Source: Thalassotalea_H castellviae (GTDB taxonomy: Bacteria > Pseudomonadota > Gammaproteobacteria > Enterobacterales > Alteromonadaceae). From it: DNA of 64,000 bases. Shown here one piece after another: positions 27,061 through 35,903 of this stretch (position 1 is the first letter of the stretch; each line of letters starts with the position of its first letter). A program made the position numbers and the translations under genes. The notes beneath the pieces are model-generated. The model made no database searches. It was not told the origin of the DNA and saw only the letters and a list, made by a program, of their open reading frames with translations. The DNA lies in contig NZ_JAVRIF010000009.1 in the NCBI RefSeq assembly GCF_031846185.1, positions 1-64,000 of the forward strand. Direction: 5' to 3'.

Positions 27061-29460
27061 ATGTCAGAAAATAATCATCAAAATGATCCGATATCAAGCA
27101 TGCATAAAAAACCAAAAAAAGCGGGGGGAATTTCGTCATTAACCTCAACGTTGAAGCATATTATGCAAAGTCAACAACCACAAACGAATGTAAAAAGTCT
27201 GTTAAAGGCCAACAAAAACAAAGGTTTTGATTGTCCGGGTTGTGCGTGGGGAGATGAAAAAGAAGGCTTGCTACAATTTTGTGAAAACGGCGCAAAAGCA
27301 ATCGCTTGGGAATCAACCAGTAAAGTTGTTGATCAGGCTTTTTTTGAACAATATTCTGTCAGTGAATTAATGAGGCAAAGCGATTATTGGTTAGAGTACC
27401 AAGGAAGACTCACTCAACCCTTGCGCTACAACCAAGAAACTGATCACTATCAAGCTATTAGTTGGCAAGATAGTTTTGCATTAATTGCCAAACATTTACA
27501 TCAATTAGACTCACCTGATCAAGCAGAGTTTTATACCTCGGGTCGTGCCAGTAATGAAGCGTCATTTTTATATCAATTATTTGGCCGCATGTTTGGTACG
27601 AATAACTTTCCCGACTGTTCCAACATGTGTCATGAAGCCAGTGGCGTTGCATTAAATGAAGCAATTGGCGTAGGCAAAGGCACCGTGGTTTTAGAAGATT
27701 TTGACCATGCTGATGCTATTTTTGTGTTTGGACAAAACCCTGGTACTAATCACCCACGCATGATGAATGCGTTACGAAAATCCGCCAGAAATGGCGGTAA
27801 AATTGTCAGCTTTAATAATTTAAAAGAAGTGGCGTTAGAGCGTTTTGCAAGTCCGCAAGATCCGCTTGAATTATTGACTCCAAAAGCAACCACTATAAGT
27901 CATGCGTATTTTACCCCGAAGCTTGGCGGTGATATGGCGGCAATTAGAGGCATGGTAAAAGTTATTCTAGCGAAAAACAGCGAAGCGATAGAACAAGGCA
28001 AAGCTCCCTTAATAGACGAAAGCTTTATTGCTGAACACTGCAAAAACTTTAACGAATATTGCCAAGTCGTTAATGCAACCTCATGGCAAAAAATTGTTGA
28101 ACAATCAGGACTATCTAAGGCAGAAATTACGCAAGCAGCGGAGATTTATTTACAATCAACTAAGGTAATTTGTACTTGGGCTATGGGGATAACGCAACAT
28201 TTGCACTCGGTTAACACCATTCAAGAAATTGTTAATTTACAATTACTTCGCGGTAATATTGGTAAAAAAGGCGCAGGACTTTGCCCTGTTCGCGGCCATT
28301 CAAATGTGCAAGGTAATCGAACCATGGGTATTAACGAAAAACCCACTAAAGCATTTATTGATGCAATGTCTGAGTTAGTGAATCAACCACTACCTTATGA
28401 AAAAGGTCATAATGTTTATCATGCAATTAATGCCTTACTTGAAAAACGCAGTAAAGTGCTGATCTGTTTAGGTGGAAATATTGCTGCTGCCGCGCCCGAT
28501 ACCCATCAAACTCATGCAGCGCTAAAAAATACCACGTTGAATGTACAAATTAGTACTAAGTTAAACCGTAGCCATTTATTAATCGGTCAGGACGCATTGA
28601 TTCTACCTTGCCTTGGCCGCACTGAAATTGACATGCAACAATCTGGCGAACAACAAATAACAGTAGAAGATACTTTTAGTATGGTGCATGCTTCTCAGGG
28701 CAATGTTGCGCCAATTTCAACGAACTTGAAATCTGAAACCAGTATTGTCGCTCATATTGCTGATAGCACATTAAATAGCCGAAACTTTCACAATAGCCTC
28801 CTCGATAACAAAACGACACCCAAGTTTATAGAAAGCTCAAAGAATACCGCAATAAATTGGTTAGCTTTAGCCGATGATTACACGAAAATACGAGAGTTAA
28901 TCAGTCAATCGATCACTGAATTTTCAGATTTCAACCAACAAATAACCCAACCAGGTGGCTTTTATTTAGGCAACCCAGCAGCTGAATTAACATGGCGCAC
29001 CCCTGAAAATAAGGCGTTGTTTTCATATCAAGCCTTGCCTGAGAATATTCACGCAATTTCTACTCAGCAAGAGCCCGTTAAAAATCAAAAAATATTTACT
29101 TTGCAATCACTGCGTTCTCATGATCAATACAATACCACTATTTATGGATTGAATGACCGATATCGAGGGATTGCAAATGAAAGAAACGTGTTATTTATCC
29201 ATGAAAAAGATGCCAGAAAACTTAAATTTGAAGAAAACGACTTAGTAGATATCACCTCGATTTGGCATGATGATCAAAGCCGTTGCGTGAAAGGATTCAA
29301 ACTTTGCTTTTATGATATTCCACAAGGCAACTTAGCCGCATATTATCCAGAAACAAACCCGCTTGTCCCATTAGACAGTGTTGGCGACCGATCTTTTACC
29401 CCTACGTCTAAATCAATCGCGGTATATCTTGAAAAATCGACAGAACAACGGATTGTTTGA
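27061..29460 (+). CDS. FdhF/YdeP-like molybdopterin oxidoreductase
   Basis: A 799-aa bis-MGD molybdoenzyme of the YdeP/FdhF-like alpha subunit group. The ATG at 27061, two bases after the fdhD stop codon and preceded by AAAGGA, is the evident start; a longer frame overlaps fdhD. The N-terminus has FDCPGCAWGDEKEG (about 56-69), typical of this group rather than a CxxCxxxC 4Fe-4S site. The stretch CSNMCHEASGVALNEAIG (about 186-203) aligns with the formate dehydrogenase active-site segment and supplies a Cys as likely Mo ligand. Later blocks include VFGQNPGTNHPRMM, LRGNIGKKGAGLCPVRGHSNVQG and the C-terminal cofactor domain with LRSHDQYNTTIYGLNDRYRG. Formate is the probable but unproven substrate. 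Confidence 0.87.
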   Translation: MSENNHQNDPISSMHKKPKKAGGISSLTSTLKHIMQSQQPQTNVKSLLKANKNKGFDCPGCAWGDEKEGLLQFCENGAKAIAWESTSKVVDQAFFEQYSVSELMRQSDYWLEYQGRLTQPLRYNQETDHYQAISWQDSFALIAKHLHQLDSPDQAEFYTSGRASNEASFLYQLFGRMFGTNNFPDCSNMCHEASGVALNEAIGVGKGTVVLEDFDHADAIFVFGQNPGTNHPRMMNALRKSARNGGKIVSFNNLKEVALERFASPQDPLELLTPKATTISHAYFTPKLGGDMAAIRGMVKVILAKNSEAIEQGKAPLIDESFIAEHCKNFNEYCQVVNATSWQKIVEQSGLSKAEITQAAEIYLQSTKVICTWAMGITQHLHSVNTIQEIVNLQLLRGNIGKKGAGLCPVRGHSNVQGNRTMGINEKPTKAFIDAMSELVNQPLPYEKGHNVYHAINALLEKRSKVLICLGGNIAAAAPDTHQTHAALKNTTLNVQISTKLNRSHLLIGQDALILPCLGRTEIDMQQSGEQQITVEDTFSMVHASQGNVAPISTNLKSETSIVAHIADSTLNSRNFHNSLLDNKTTPKFIESSKNTAINWLALADDYTKIRELISQSITEFSDFNQQITQPGGFYLGNPAAELTWRTPENKALFSYQALPENIHAISTQQEPVKNQKIFTLQSLRSHDQYNTTIYGLNDRYRGIANERNVLFIHEKDARKLKFEENDLVDITSIWHDDQSRCVKGFKLCFYDIPQGNLAAYYPETNPLVPLDSVGDRSFTPTSKSIAVYLEKSTEQRIV

Positions 29461-29527
29461 TTTACATTATCCTTATTGTCTCTAAGTTAAGCAATAATAT
29501 TATCACGTGAAGAAGAAGTGACTTTAT

Positions 29528-30118
29528 ATGAACATAAAAACAATTAAGAAACGCATTGTCCTTACCGGTGGCCCTGGCGGGGGCAAAACAACCGCTCTAG
29601 ATTTGATCAGACGCGAGTTTGAAGGACAAATAGCCACGGTTCCCGAAGCAGCTACCATGATTTTTAGTGGCGGAATTGCACGTTCAACGGTAAACAGTGT
29701 ATTAAAAACACAGCAAACGGCTATTTATCATTTACAAAAACACTTAGAAGATATTCAACGAGCAACTTTTCCAAATTCCATTGTTTTATGTGATAGAGGA
29801 AGTTTAGATGGTTTAGCTTATTGGCCAGGCTCTAATGATGATTACTTTCAAACCATGAAAACCAGTTTAGAAGAAGAGTTTGCGCGTTATGATGCAGTGA
29901 TTTTTTTTGAAACAGCGGCTAAATCAGGTGAAAGTATAAAAAGTAACAATCCCATAAGAAATGAATCTGAACAAGCGGCTGTAGCACTAGACGATAAACT
30001 TCAGCAAATTTGGTCGCAACATCCAAATTTCAATTTAGTCAATAGTGCGGAATCTTTTATCAAAAAAGTTATGTTCGGTATAAACACCGTAGAAGACGTG
30101 ATAGCTTCCTATAAATAA
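29528..30118 (+). CDS. AAA_28-type P-loop ATPase/kinase-like protein
   Basis: A 196-aa cytoplasmic P-loop protein. Walker A is LTGGPGGGKTTALDLI (about 12-27). An EAATMIF block and DRGSLDGLAYWPG (about 94-106, resembling the lid/DR region of nucleoside-type kinases) follow, placing it with the AAA_28/Ttd14-like proteins. The substrate is unknown; relatives have been related to nucleotide or lipid signalling. It sits 67 nt after the molybdoenzyme gene on the same strand and may be a third gene of that unit. A hairpin terminator follows at 30159. Confidence 0.75.
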   Translation: MNIKTIKKRIVLTGGPGGGKTTALDLIRREFEGQIATVPEAATMIFSGGIARSTVNSVLKTQQTAIYHLQKHLEDIQRATFPNSIVLCDRGSLDGLAYWPGSNDDYFQTMKTSLEEEFARYDAVIFFETAAKSGESIKSNNPIRNESEQAAVALDDKLQQIWSQHPNFNLVNSAESFIKKVMFGINTVEDVIASYK

Positions 30119-30158
30119 CTGCGGTTTGATTTTACGAGATTGAAATAGAGACGATCAA

Positions 30159-30188
30159 AAAAGGCGAGTAGTTTACGACTCGCCTTTT
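30159..30188. terminator. Bidirectional intrinsic terminator
   Basis: AAAAGGCGAGT / ACTCGCCTTTT, an 11-bp stem with an 8-nt loop, T-rich ends on both strands, lying between the convergent P-loop ATPase and DUF3718 genes. Confidence 0.85.
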
Positions 30189-30204
30189 ACAAATGTGGTT
30201 TTGC

Positions 30205-30549
30205 TTAGCTGCTAACACGTTGCTCGGCTATTACTGCTAATTCACTAGAAGCAATAGTTGCTAAGTTACTTGAAACAACTTTCTTTGATAATTTACCAAT
30301 GATCATTGAACCCGTTGCCGTCGAATTTTTTTCTGCGGCAAATTCTAATAAGTTTTTACCATTACAAGAAACACTATCAAAAACGTTACGAATTTTTAAT
30401 TTATTACTTTTTAAGAAAGAACGTAACTTAGACTTATTATCAACATTAACATAATCACAAAGGTTTTGAGCAATGCTTGATGCTTCAACTTGTGTTGTGT
30501 AAGTAAGAGATAATGTTGCGAATGCGATCACGGCGATAATAGATTTCAT
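30205..30549 (-). CDS. DUF3718 family secreted protein
   Basis: A 114-aa protein with a cleavable signal peptide (MKSIIAVIAFATLSLTYTTQVEA, cleavage near residue 23), hence periplasmic or secreted. The mature part has two cysteines placed as in DUF3718 proteins (NLCDYVNVDNKSKLRSFLK and VSCNGKNLLEFA), which could form a disulfide. The region also reads like a minimal ankyrin-type helix pair (KNLLEFAAEKNSTATGSMII). DUF3718 members are common in Alteromonadales and Vibrionales and have no known function. A c-di-GMP-I riboswitch precedes the gene, so expression is likely tied to the motile/sessile switch. Confidence 0.8.
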   Translation of the reverse strand: MKSIIAVIAFATLSLTYTTQVEASSIAQNLCDYVNVDNKSKLRSFLKSNKLKIRNVFDSVSCNGKNLLEFAAEKNSTATGSMIIGKLSKKVVSSNLATIASSELAVIAEQRVSS

Positions 30550-30609
30550 GGTATAACCTTAATAATATTAAACAATTCAAATTAGAAACGTTAATACCGG
30601 TTTTCATGT

Positions 30610-30641
30610 TACCTAAACAAAGAGGTCTGCCTTGGTAACTC
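30610..30641 (-). promoter_or_regulatory. Candidate expression platform of the GEMM riboswitch
   Basis: GTTACC at the 3' edge of the aptamer (30636-30641) is complementary to GGTAAC at 30610-30615 on the transcript. Pairing of the two would compete with the aptamer's closing helix and offers a ligand-dependent switch upstream of the DUF3718 start. Mechanism (attenuation or initiation control) is inference. Confidence 0.45.
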
Positions 30642-30722
30642 CGCTGTCGTAGACTATTGCCCTTAGACCGGTAGTTTTGCGTAATACTCTTTCAAGTACC
30701 TTGCCGTTTCTAGCTGCGGCGC
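30631..30722 (-). ncRNA. GEMM-I (cyclic di-GMP-I) riboswitch
   Basis: On the minus strand the 5' leader of the DUF3718 gene carries the conserved parts of the GEMM-I aptamer. These are a stem capped by a GAAA tetraloop (TACTTGAAAGAGTA), then TTACGCAAAACTACCGGTCT followed by AAG, and after a variable arm AGCGGAGTTACC. These match, in order and spacing, the Vibrio cholerae Vc2 elements ACGCAAAGC, CCGGCCUAA and AGCGGGGUUACC that form the c-di-GMP pocket and tetraloop receptor. It lies 82 nt upstream of the start codon. The variable arm does not show a textbook receptor, so affinity is uncertain, but the family call is strong. Confidence 0.82.
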
Positions 30723-30869
30723 ATTTTACAGAAATAATTAAACTGCGCAACTGATAATTTACAAAGTTTTGTAACCAATTTGTTTCTGCATGTAACTTAC
30801 TCTGATTTCATCAAAAATATCATTGATAACAAATGAGTAGCCAATGGCCACATACCTATTACACAACGT
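30723..30869. other. Promoter region upstream of the riboswitch
   Basis: Short stretch between the aptamer and the stop of the racemase gene at 30870. It must contain the promoter of the riboswitch-DUF3718 transcript. TTACAAAG and TATCATTG-like AT-rich words occur but no clear -35/-10 pair can be fixed. Confidence 0.25.
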
Positions 30870-31571
30870 TTATTGCTCATCTTTTAAAGCAAATTCAATG
30901 GCTTTTTGGCCATGAATGGTGGTGGTATCTAATAAGGTTACCCGAGTATCAGCTTGCTCAACTAACATACCGATTTCAGTACAACCCAGTATTACTGCTT
31001 GTGCACCTTGATCAGCCATAGTCTGAATAATGCGTAAATATTCGTTTTTCGAAGTTAAATTTACTTTTCCTAAGCAAAGCTCTTGGTAGATAACATCATG
31101 AACAATCATTCTATCTTGCTCATTAGGTGTGATAACTTTAATGCCAAATTTTTCCGTTAACCTATTCTTATAAAACCCCTGTTCCATGGTAAAAGCAGTG
31201 CCTAATAAACCAACGGTAGTAAGGCTCTTTTTGATGATAACTTCAGCTGTTGCATCAGCAATATGAAGCAACGGGATATCAATAGCGTTTTCAATTTCAG
31301 CGGCCACTTTATGCATAGTATTAGTACATATTAACAAAAAGTCAGCGCCCGCCGCTTGTACTTGTTTGGCTGATGTTATCAACAATTCAGCCGTTTTTTG
31401 CCACTCACCGCTGTGTTGTAATTGTTCAATCGGTTGAAAATCAACACTAACCATAGCTATTTTAGCCGAATGTAAACCACCTAAAGCGGTATTAACACCT
31501 TGATTAATAACTCGATAATAACTAAGTGAACTTTCCCAACTCATACCCGCGAGTAAACCAATTGTTTTCAT
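30870..31571 (-). CDS. Aspartate/glutamate racemase family protein
   Basis: A 233-aa cytoplasmic Asp/Glu racemase (YgeA/RacX type). Two catalytic cysteines are in LLICTNTMHKVA (about 83) and VILGCTEIGMLV (about 195), the expected symmetrical pair. MKTIGLLAGMSWESSLSYY is the typical YgeA N-terminus. Such enzymes interconvert L- and D-amino acids with broad specificity; E. coli YgeA acts on homoserine and other amino acids. The precise substrate here is not predictable. It is about 100 nt downstream of the CPBP protease gene on the same strand. Confidence 0.9.
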   Translation of the reverse strand: MKTIGLLAGMSWESSLSYYRVINQGVNTALGGLHSAKIAMVSVDFQPIEQLQHSGEWQKTAELLITSAKQVQAAGADFLLICTNTMHKVAAEIENAIDIPLLHIADATAEVIIKKSLTTVGLLGTAFTMEQGFYKNRLTEKFGIKVITPNEQDRMIVHDVIYQELCLGKVNLTSKNEYLRIIQTMADQGAQAVILGCTEIGMLVEQADTRVTLLDTTTIHGQKAIEFALKDEQ

Positions 31572-31674
31572 ATGCCCTCATGCTTAAATGTTTTCAATCA
31601 TAGTAACTCAAAGTTATTTACATTGCTTACGATGTAATACATGGTTAACACCGCTGCCTTTTTGAAATAACAAC

Positions 31675-32382
31675 TTACGAGGTTTCTTTTACGAAGTCTC
31701 TCACAATGTAACTTGATATCCCACCATAGACGTCTAATACAATATGCAAAATAATCGGGATAATAATGGTCTCACAGCCTAAATATATTAAGCAAAAGAC
31801 AATTCCTATGATGAAAGTTCTGAATACATGAAAGACTCCTTGGTAAAAATGACAAAGCCCAAAAAGTGCACTGGATAAAATCACGGATAAAATAACACCA
31901 AGGTGTTGCGACAGTGCATTTAAAATATAACCTCGAAAAATAAGCTCTTCACATATTCCTGCAGAGACAGACAAGCCTAAGGTAAAAATAAGCATTTGTG
32001 GCTTTGTTTTCGGCATAAACCAAGCGAACGACGCCATTTGTTCTGCAAGTTTTTGTTGCTTGTCTTGATCATTCACGAGTAATTTTAAGTCATAGATAAA
32101 GTAAACAATTAGCAGTGAAAGCAAGCCAAGTCCTGTCATTATCTGCCAGTGATAGTTCCAACTGATGCCAATTGATTCAAGGGGCGTAGCCGTAAAGTAA
32201 AGGTGTATCACTAAAAATACCACTGGGAACCAAAGTAAAGCGATCGTTTCATAATAAACCCGTGCAAGAGAGGTTTTATCTGTTCTTACATTCTCTTTAC
32301 TTTTATCTAATAGGTTTAACACTACTAATAACGCGATTGCACCGATTAATAAGACTTCAGTCATTTGCATAACTTTCTCCAA
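31675..32382 (-). CDS. CPBP family intramembrane metalloprotease-like protein
   Basis: A 235-aa membrane protein with about seven helices, of the CPBP (CAAX protease/Abi) family. All three motifs are visible: EELIFRGY (EExxxR, about 143-150), FGLCHF (FxxxH, about 176) and HIVLD (HxxxD, about 213-217). The catalytic residues are intact, so proteolytic activity is plausible; substrates of bacterial members are mostly unknown. It is divergent from a LysR-family gene, which may regulate it. Confidence 0.85.
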   Translation of the reverse strand: MEKVMQMTEVLLIGAIALLVVLNLLDKSKENVRTDKTSLARVYYETIALLWFPVVFLVIHLYFTATPLESIGISWNYHWQIMTGLGLLSLLIVYFIYDLKLLVNDQDKQQKLAEQMASFAWFMPKTKPQMLIFTLGLSVSAGICEELIFRGYILNALSQHLGVILSVILSSALFGLCHFYQGVFHVFRTFIIGIVFCLIYLGCETIIIPIILHIVLDVYGGISSYIVRDFVKETS

Positions 32383-32484
32383 AACTTAATTTGTAGAACA
32401 GATTAGCGCTCACTTCTTTATAAGTATATAGTATATGTATTTACAACCTATAAACTTTAGGTTTAAGTTTGAGATAGTTTTAAC

Positions 32485-33387
32485 ATGTTTAAAATTGAGC
32501 AATTAAAAATTTTCATATCACTGACTGAATTAGGAACAATGACTGCCGTAGCTAATCATTATCAGCTATCTGTTATGGCGGTTAGTAAAAAAATAGCCTT
32601 ACTAGAAAAGGAAATTGGCCAACCATTATTCTGTCGAACTCGAAGAAGCTTAACGCTAACAGAGTTTGGCGTTGGTTTTAAAGATAAAGCACGGCAAGTG
32701 ATTGCGCAGTGTGACAATTTGTCCAGTTGGGTTGAAGAAGAAAACGGCACGATAAATGGTACGGTGAAAGTATTATGCCAAGCTCCTGAAATGCTACATG
32801 AAACTATTATTCCTTGGCTAGCCGACTTTCTTAAACTCTATCCTAACATCAAGGTTGATCTTGATGTTAAAGAAGCCATTATTGATTTAAATACTGATCA
32901 TTACGATGTGTTTTGGGGAGTATCTGATTATTTAGGTGAACACTTTAGCAATTTAAAACGTCGAACCTTATGGACCTGTGATTATGGTTTATTTGCCTCC
33001 CCTGCATACTTAGAAAACAACCCAAGTATTAATACCATTGATGATTTAAATCATCACACCGTCATAGGTTATCTACATAATCAGCCCAATAACATCATCA
33101 TTTATCAGTCTGCATCAGGAGAGCCAACCCATAAAATATTAAACAATCGTATCAATACCGTCACAGGTTTAGTTGAGTTAGCTATCAGTGGATTAGGAAT
33201 TATTAATGCTGCAAGTGATGATTTAAAAGTTAAGCGTGCTTTAAAAAATGAAAGTCTTAAACCGATTTTAACTAAGCACTGGTGTACAAATATTTCAACC
33301 TACGTTTATTATCATCAAGTAAGAGGTGAACAAGCTAAAGTCAGAGCTTTTATTGATTACTTCCTTGCACAAAAAATGAATTGGTGA
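32485..33387 (+). CDS. LysR-family transcriptional regulator
   Basis: A 300-aa LysR-type regulator. The N-terminal winged HTH is typical: MFKIEQLKIFISLTELGTM, then AVANHYQLSVMAVSKKIALLEKEIGQPLF and RTRRSLTLTEFG (about 1-62). The effector-binding region runs from about 90 to the end. It is divergent from the CPBP protease gene across about 100 bp, the classic LysR-target geometry, so that gene or the racemase behind it are candidate targets. Effector unknown. Confidence 0.9.
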   Translation: MFKIEQLKIFISLTELGTMTAVANHYQLSVMAVSKKIALLEKEIGQPLFCRTRRSLTLTEFGVGFKDKARQVIAQCDNLSSWVEEENGTINGTVKVLCQAPEMLHETIIPWLADFLKLYPNIKVDLDVKEAIIDLNTDHYDVFWGVSDYLGEHFSNLKRRTLWTCDYGLFASPAYLENNPSINTIDDLNHHTVIGYLHNQPNNIIIYQSASGEPTHKILNNRINTVTGLVELAISGLGIINAASDDLKVKRALKNESLKPILTKHWCTNISTYVYYHQVRGEQAKVRAFIDYFLAQKMNW

Positions 33388-33468
33388 TCAACTGTTTCGC
33401 CCAATAACATGTACACTTTCCATTATTCCGCTTAAAATAGCGATCTCAACTACTTTAAAGAAATTACA

Positions 33469-33888
33469 TTGGAAGATACTTTGCAAGAAATTACCCCCAT
33501 AGATGTTTCATATCAGCCGATTGAATTATGTAAGTTGCTTAAAATTGCCAATATGGTTGGTGGTGGTGGAGAAGCAAAAATTGTCATCAGCGAAGGTTAT
33601 GTATACGTAAATGGTGAAGTTGAGTTTCAAAAACGAAAAAAAATATTTCATCAAGATATAGTTGAATTTAATGGTGAAGTAATTTCTGTACAGTGTTCAG
33701 CGCCAGTACAAGATGCTAAAGCCCAAAAAGCCGCTAAGGCTAAAAAACTAAGTCAGTCAGTAAACAACAATCAGCAAAACGATAAATCAATGAAAAAAAC
33801 GAAGAAAAAACAGTCAGTTGAAACAGGTAGTGATGAGGTGATAGAAACAACAGTCGCTTCTGGTAAAAGAAAACGAATTTCGTTTTAA
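33469..33888 (+). CDS. S4-domain RNA-binding protein with lysine-rich tail
   Basis: A 139-aa protein. Residues about 15-72 form an S4 RNA-binding domain like E. coli YbcJ: IELCKLLKIANMVGGGGEAK followed by IVISEGYVYVNGEVEFQKRKKI. The remainder is a low-complexity basic tail (KAQKAAKAKKL, KSMKKTKKKQ, KRKRISF) not found in the about 70-aa YbcJ, suggesting extra nonspecific RNA or ribosome contact. The start appears to be TTG at 33469, as no in-frame ATG lies before the domain. It is upstream of proS on the same strand but separated by about 165 nt. Confidence 0.82.
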   Translation: MEDTLQEITPIDVSYQPIELCKLLKIANMVGGGGEAKIVISEGYVYVNGEVEFQKRKKIFHQDIVEFNGEVISVQCSAPVQDAKAQKAAKAKKLSQSVNNNQQNDKSMKKTKKKQSVETGSDEVIETTVASGKRKRISF

Positions 33889-34054
33889 TTCCTTTTATTT
33901 ATACTTTCTTTTGCAATCATCGCGATAAAGAACAAATATTTTCGCGAATTGAAAATAATAGACTGATCGCTGTTATTTTCTCTTTTTCAACGCGTACTGC
34001 CCTGTTAGAATACTCCCCCTAATTTTATAAACCCCTTTTACGGAATAGCTTTTA

Positions 34055-35752
34055 ATGCGTACTAGCCAATACCTACTTTCTACACAGAAAGAAACGCCTG
34101 CTCATGCAGAAGTGATCAGCCATCAATTAATGTTACGAGCAGGTCTAGTTCGTAATGTGGCTTCGGGTTTATACACGTGGTTACCCACTGGGTTAAAAGT
34201 ACTACGAAAAGTTGAAACAATTGTTCGTGAAGAAATGCAAAGAGCTGGAGTTATCGAAACTCTGATGCCAATGGTGCAACCGGCTGACCTTTGGGAAGAG
34301 TCTGGTCGCTGGGAAGATTATGGACCTGAGTTACTGCGTTTAAATGATCGCCATAACCGTCCTTTCGTACTAGGGCCAACCCATGAAGAGGTGATCACCA
34401 AACTTATTAGCACCGAAATTAGTAGCTATAAACAATTACCCATTAGTTTGTTCCAAATACAAACCAAGTTCCGTGATGAAATTCGCCCACGATTTGGCGT
34501 AATGCGTGGTCGCGAATTCTTAATGAAAGATGCTTATTCATTTCATCTTAGCGACGATTGCTTAAAACAAACTTATCAAATTATGTTTGATGCATATTGC
34601 CGTATTTTTGAGCGTCTTGGTTTAGATTTTCGCCCGGTAATTGCTGATAACGGCTCAATTGGCGGAGAAGGTTCGCACGAATTTCATGTCCTTGCAGAAT
34701 CAGGCGAAGACGATATAGCTTTTAGTGATAGCAGTGATTTCGCCGCCAATATTGAAAAAGCGGAAGCGTTAGCACCACAAGGTGAGCGAGCTGAACCAAC
34801 TCAAGAAATTAAAATAGAAGAGTTAAAACTTGAACGTTTAATTAAAACATCAAATTTAGATTTAAAAAACACCGTAAAAACGATATTAGTGCTTGGCGCT
34901 AGTGCCGAAGGCGAAGCAGAAAAGATTGTCGCATTGGTACTACGTGGTGACCATGAACTAAATGATGTTAAAGCAGAAAATCTACCAAGCGTTGCTTCAC
35001 CATTAACCTTAGCAACCGATGAACAAGTTTCAGCAGTCGCGAATTGTCATATCACCTCTGTCGGTCCGAAAGGCTTAAATATTGAAGTGATTGTTGATCG
35101 AAGCGCTGCGCACTTAAGTGATTTTGCTTGTGGCGCTAATGTTAATAATCAATCATATACTGGCGTTAACTGGCAAAGAGATTGTGGCGAAATAAACATT
35201 CAAGATATCCGAAACGTTGTTGAAGGTGATCCTAGTCCATGTGGCGAAGGAAAAATCGTGATCAAACGTGGTATTGAAGTGGGTCATATTTTCCAACTAG
35301 GCGATAAATACGCGCAAGCCATGAATTGTGGTGTATTAACCGAAGAAGGGAAAAACCAAACCTTAACCATGGGGTGTTATGGCATTGGCGTTTCTCGTAT
35401 TGTCGCGGCAGCGATTGAACAAAACCATGATAAGTATGGTATCAAATGGCCAAAAGCAATAGCACCTTTTCAAGCGGCTATTGTACCGATGAATATGGCC
35501 AAATCTGCACGCGTTAAAGAAACGGCTGAAGCTTTATATGAAAAACTTCAACAAGCCGGTTTAGAAGTATTGTTTGATGATCGTAAAGAGCGCCCTGGGG
35601 TTATGTTTGCCGATCATGAATTAATTGGTACACCTATATTGCTCGTAGTTGGTGAGCGTAATTTAGATAGCCAACAAATTGAAGTAAAAGACAGAATTAG
35701 TGGTGAAAAGTCATTAATTGCGATTGACGATGTGATGTCACTTTTTAAGTAA
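34055..35752 (+). CDS. proS: Prolyl-tRNA synthetase
   Basis: Class II aminoacyl-tRNA synthetase charging tRNA-Pro. The 565-aa length is that of the bacterial type with the editing insertion (E. coli 572). It begins MRTSQYLLSTQKETPAHAEV. Motif 2 (FRDEIRPRFGVMRGREFLMKD, here given in two overlapping parts: FRDEIRPRFGVM and RGREFLMKDAYSFH) lies at about 143-168. The YbaK-like editing domain spans about 230-390. Motif 3 is MGCYGIGVSRIVAAAIEQ (about 440), and a C-terminal anticodon-binding domain follows. A strong terminator follows at 35801. Confidence 0.97.
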   Translation: MRTSQYLLSTQKETPAHAEVISHQLMLRAGLVRNVASGLYTWLPTGLKVLRKVETIVREEMQRAGVIETLMPMVQPADLWEESGRWEDYGPELLRLNDRHNRPFVLGPTHEEVITKLISTEISSYKQLPISLFQIQTKFRDEIRPRFGVMRGREFLMKDAYSFHLSDDCLKQTYQIMFDAYCRIFERLGLDFRPVIADNGSIGGEGSHEFHVLAESGEDDIAFSDSSDFAANIEKAEALAPQGERAEPTQEIKIEELKLERLIKTSNLDLKNTVKTILVLGASAEGEAEKIVALVLRGDHELNDVKAENLPSVASPLTLATDEQVSAVANCHITSVGPKGLNIEVIVDRSAAHLSDFACGANVNNQSYTGVNWQRDCGEINIQDIRNVVEGDPSPCGEGKIVIKRGIEVGHIFQLGDKYAQAMNCGVLTEEGKNQTLTMGCYGIGVSRIVAAAIEQNHDKYGIKWPKAIAPFQAAIVPMNMAKSARVKETAEALYEKLQQAGLEVLFDDRKERPGVMFADHELIGTPILLVVGERNLDSQQIEVKDRISGEKSLIAIDDVMSLFK

Positions 35753-35800
35753 ATTAAACGCATAAGAAACGTTTAAACGAGTTTAATTTGTTGAATGCTG

Positions 35801-35832
35801 AAAGCCTTATCAAAATATGATAAGGCTTTTTT
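35801..35832 (+). terminator. Intrinsic terminator after proS
   Basis: AAAGCCTTATCA / TGATAAGGCTTT, a perfect 12-bp stem with a 5-nt loop and a TTTTTT run, about 50 nt past the proS stop. Confidence 0.93.
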
Positions 35833-35903
35833 AATCGAAAATTTTTACCGTAAAAACAAAAAATATGTACAGTGATTATCACGTCTAACGATTGCTAAGC
35901 CCT

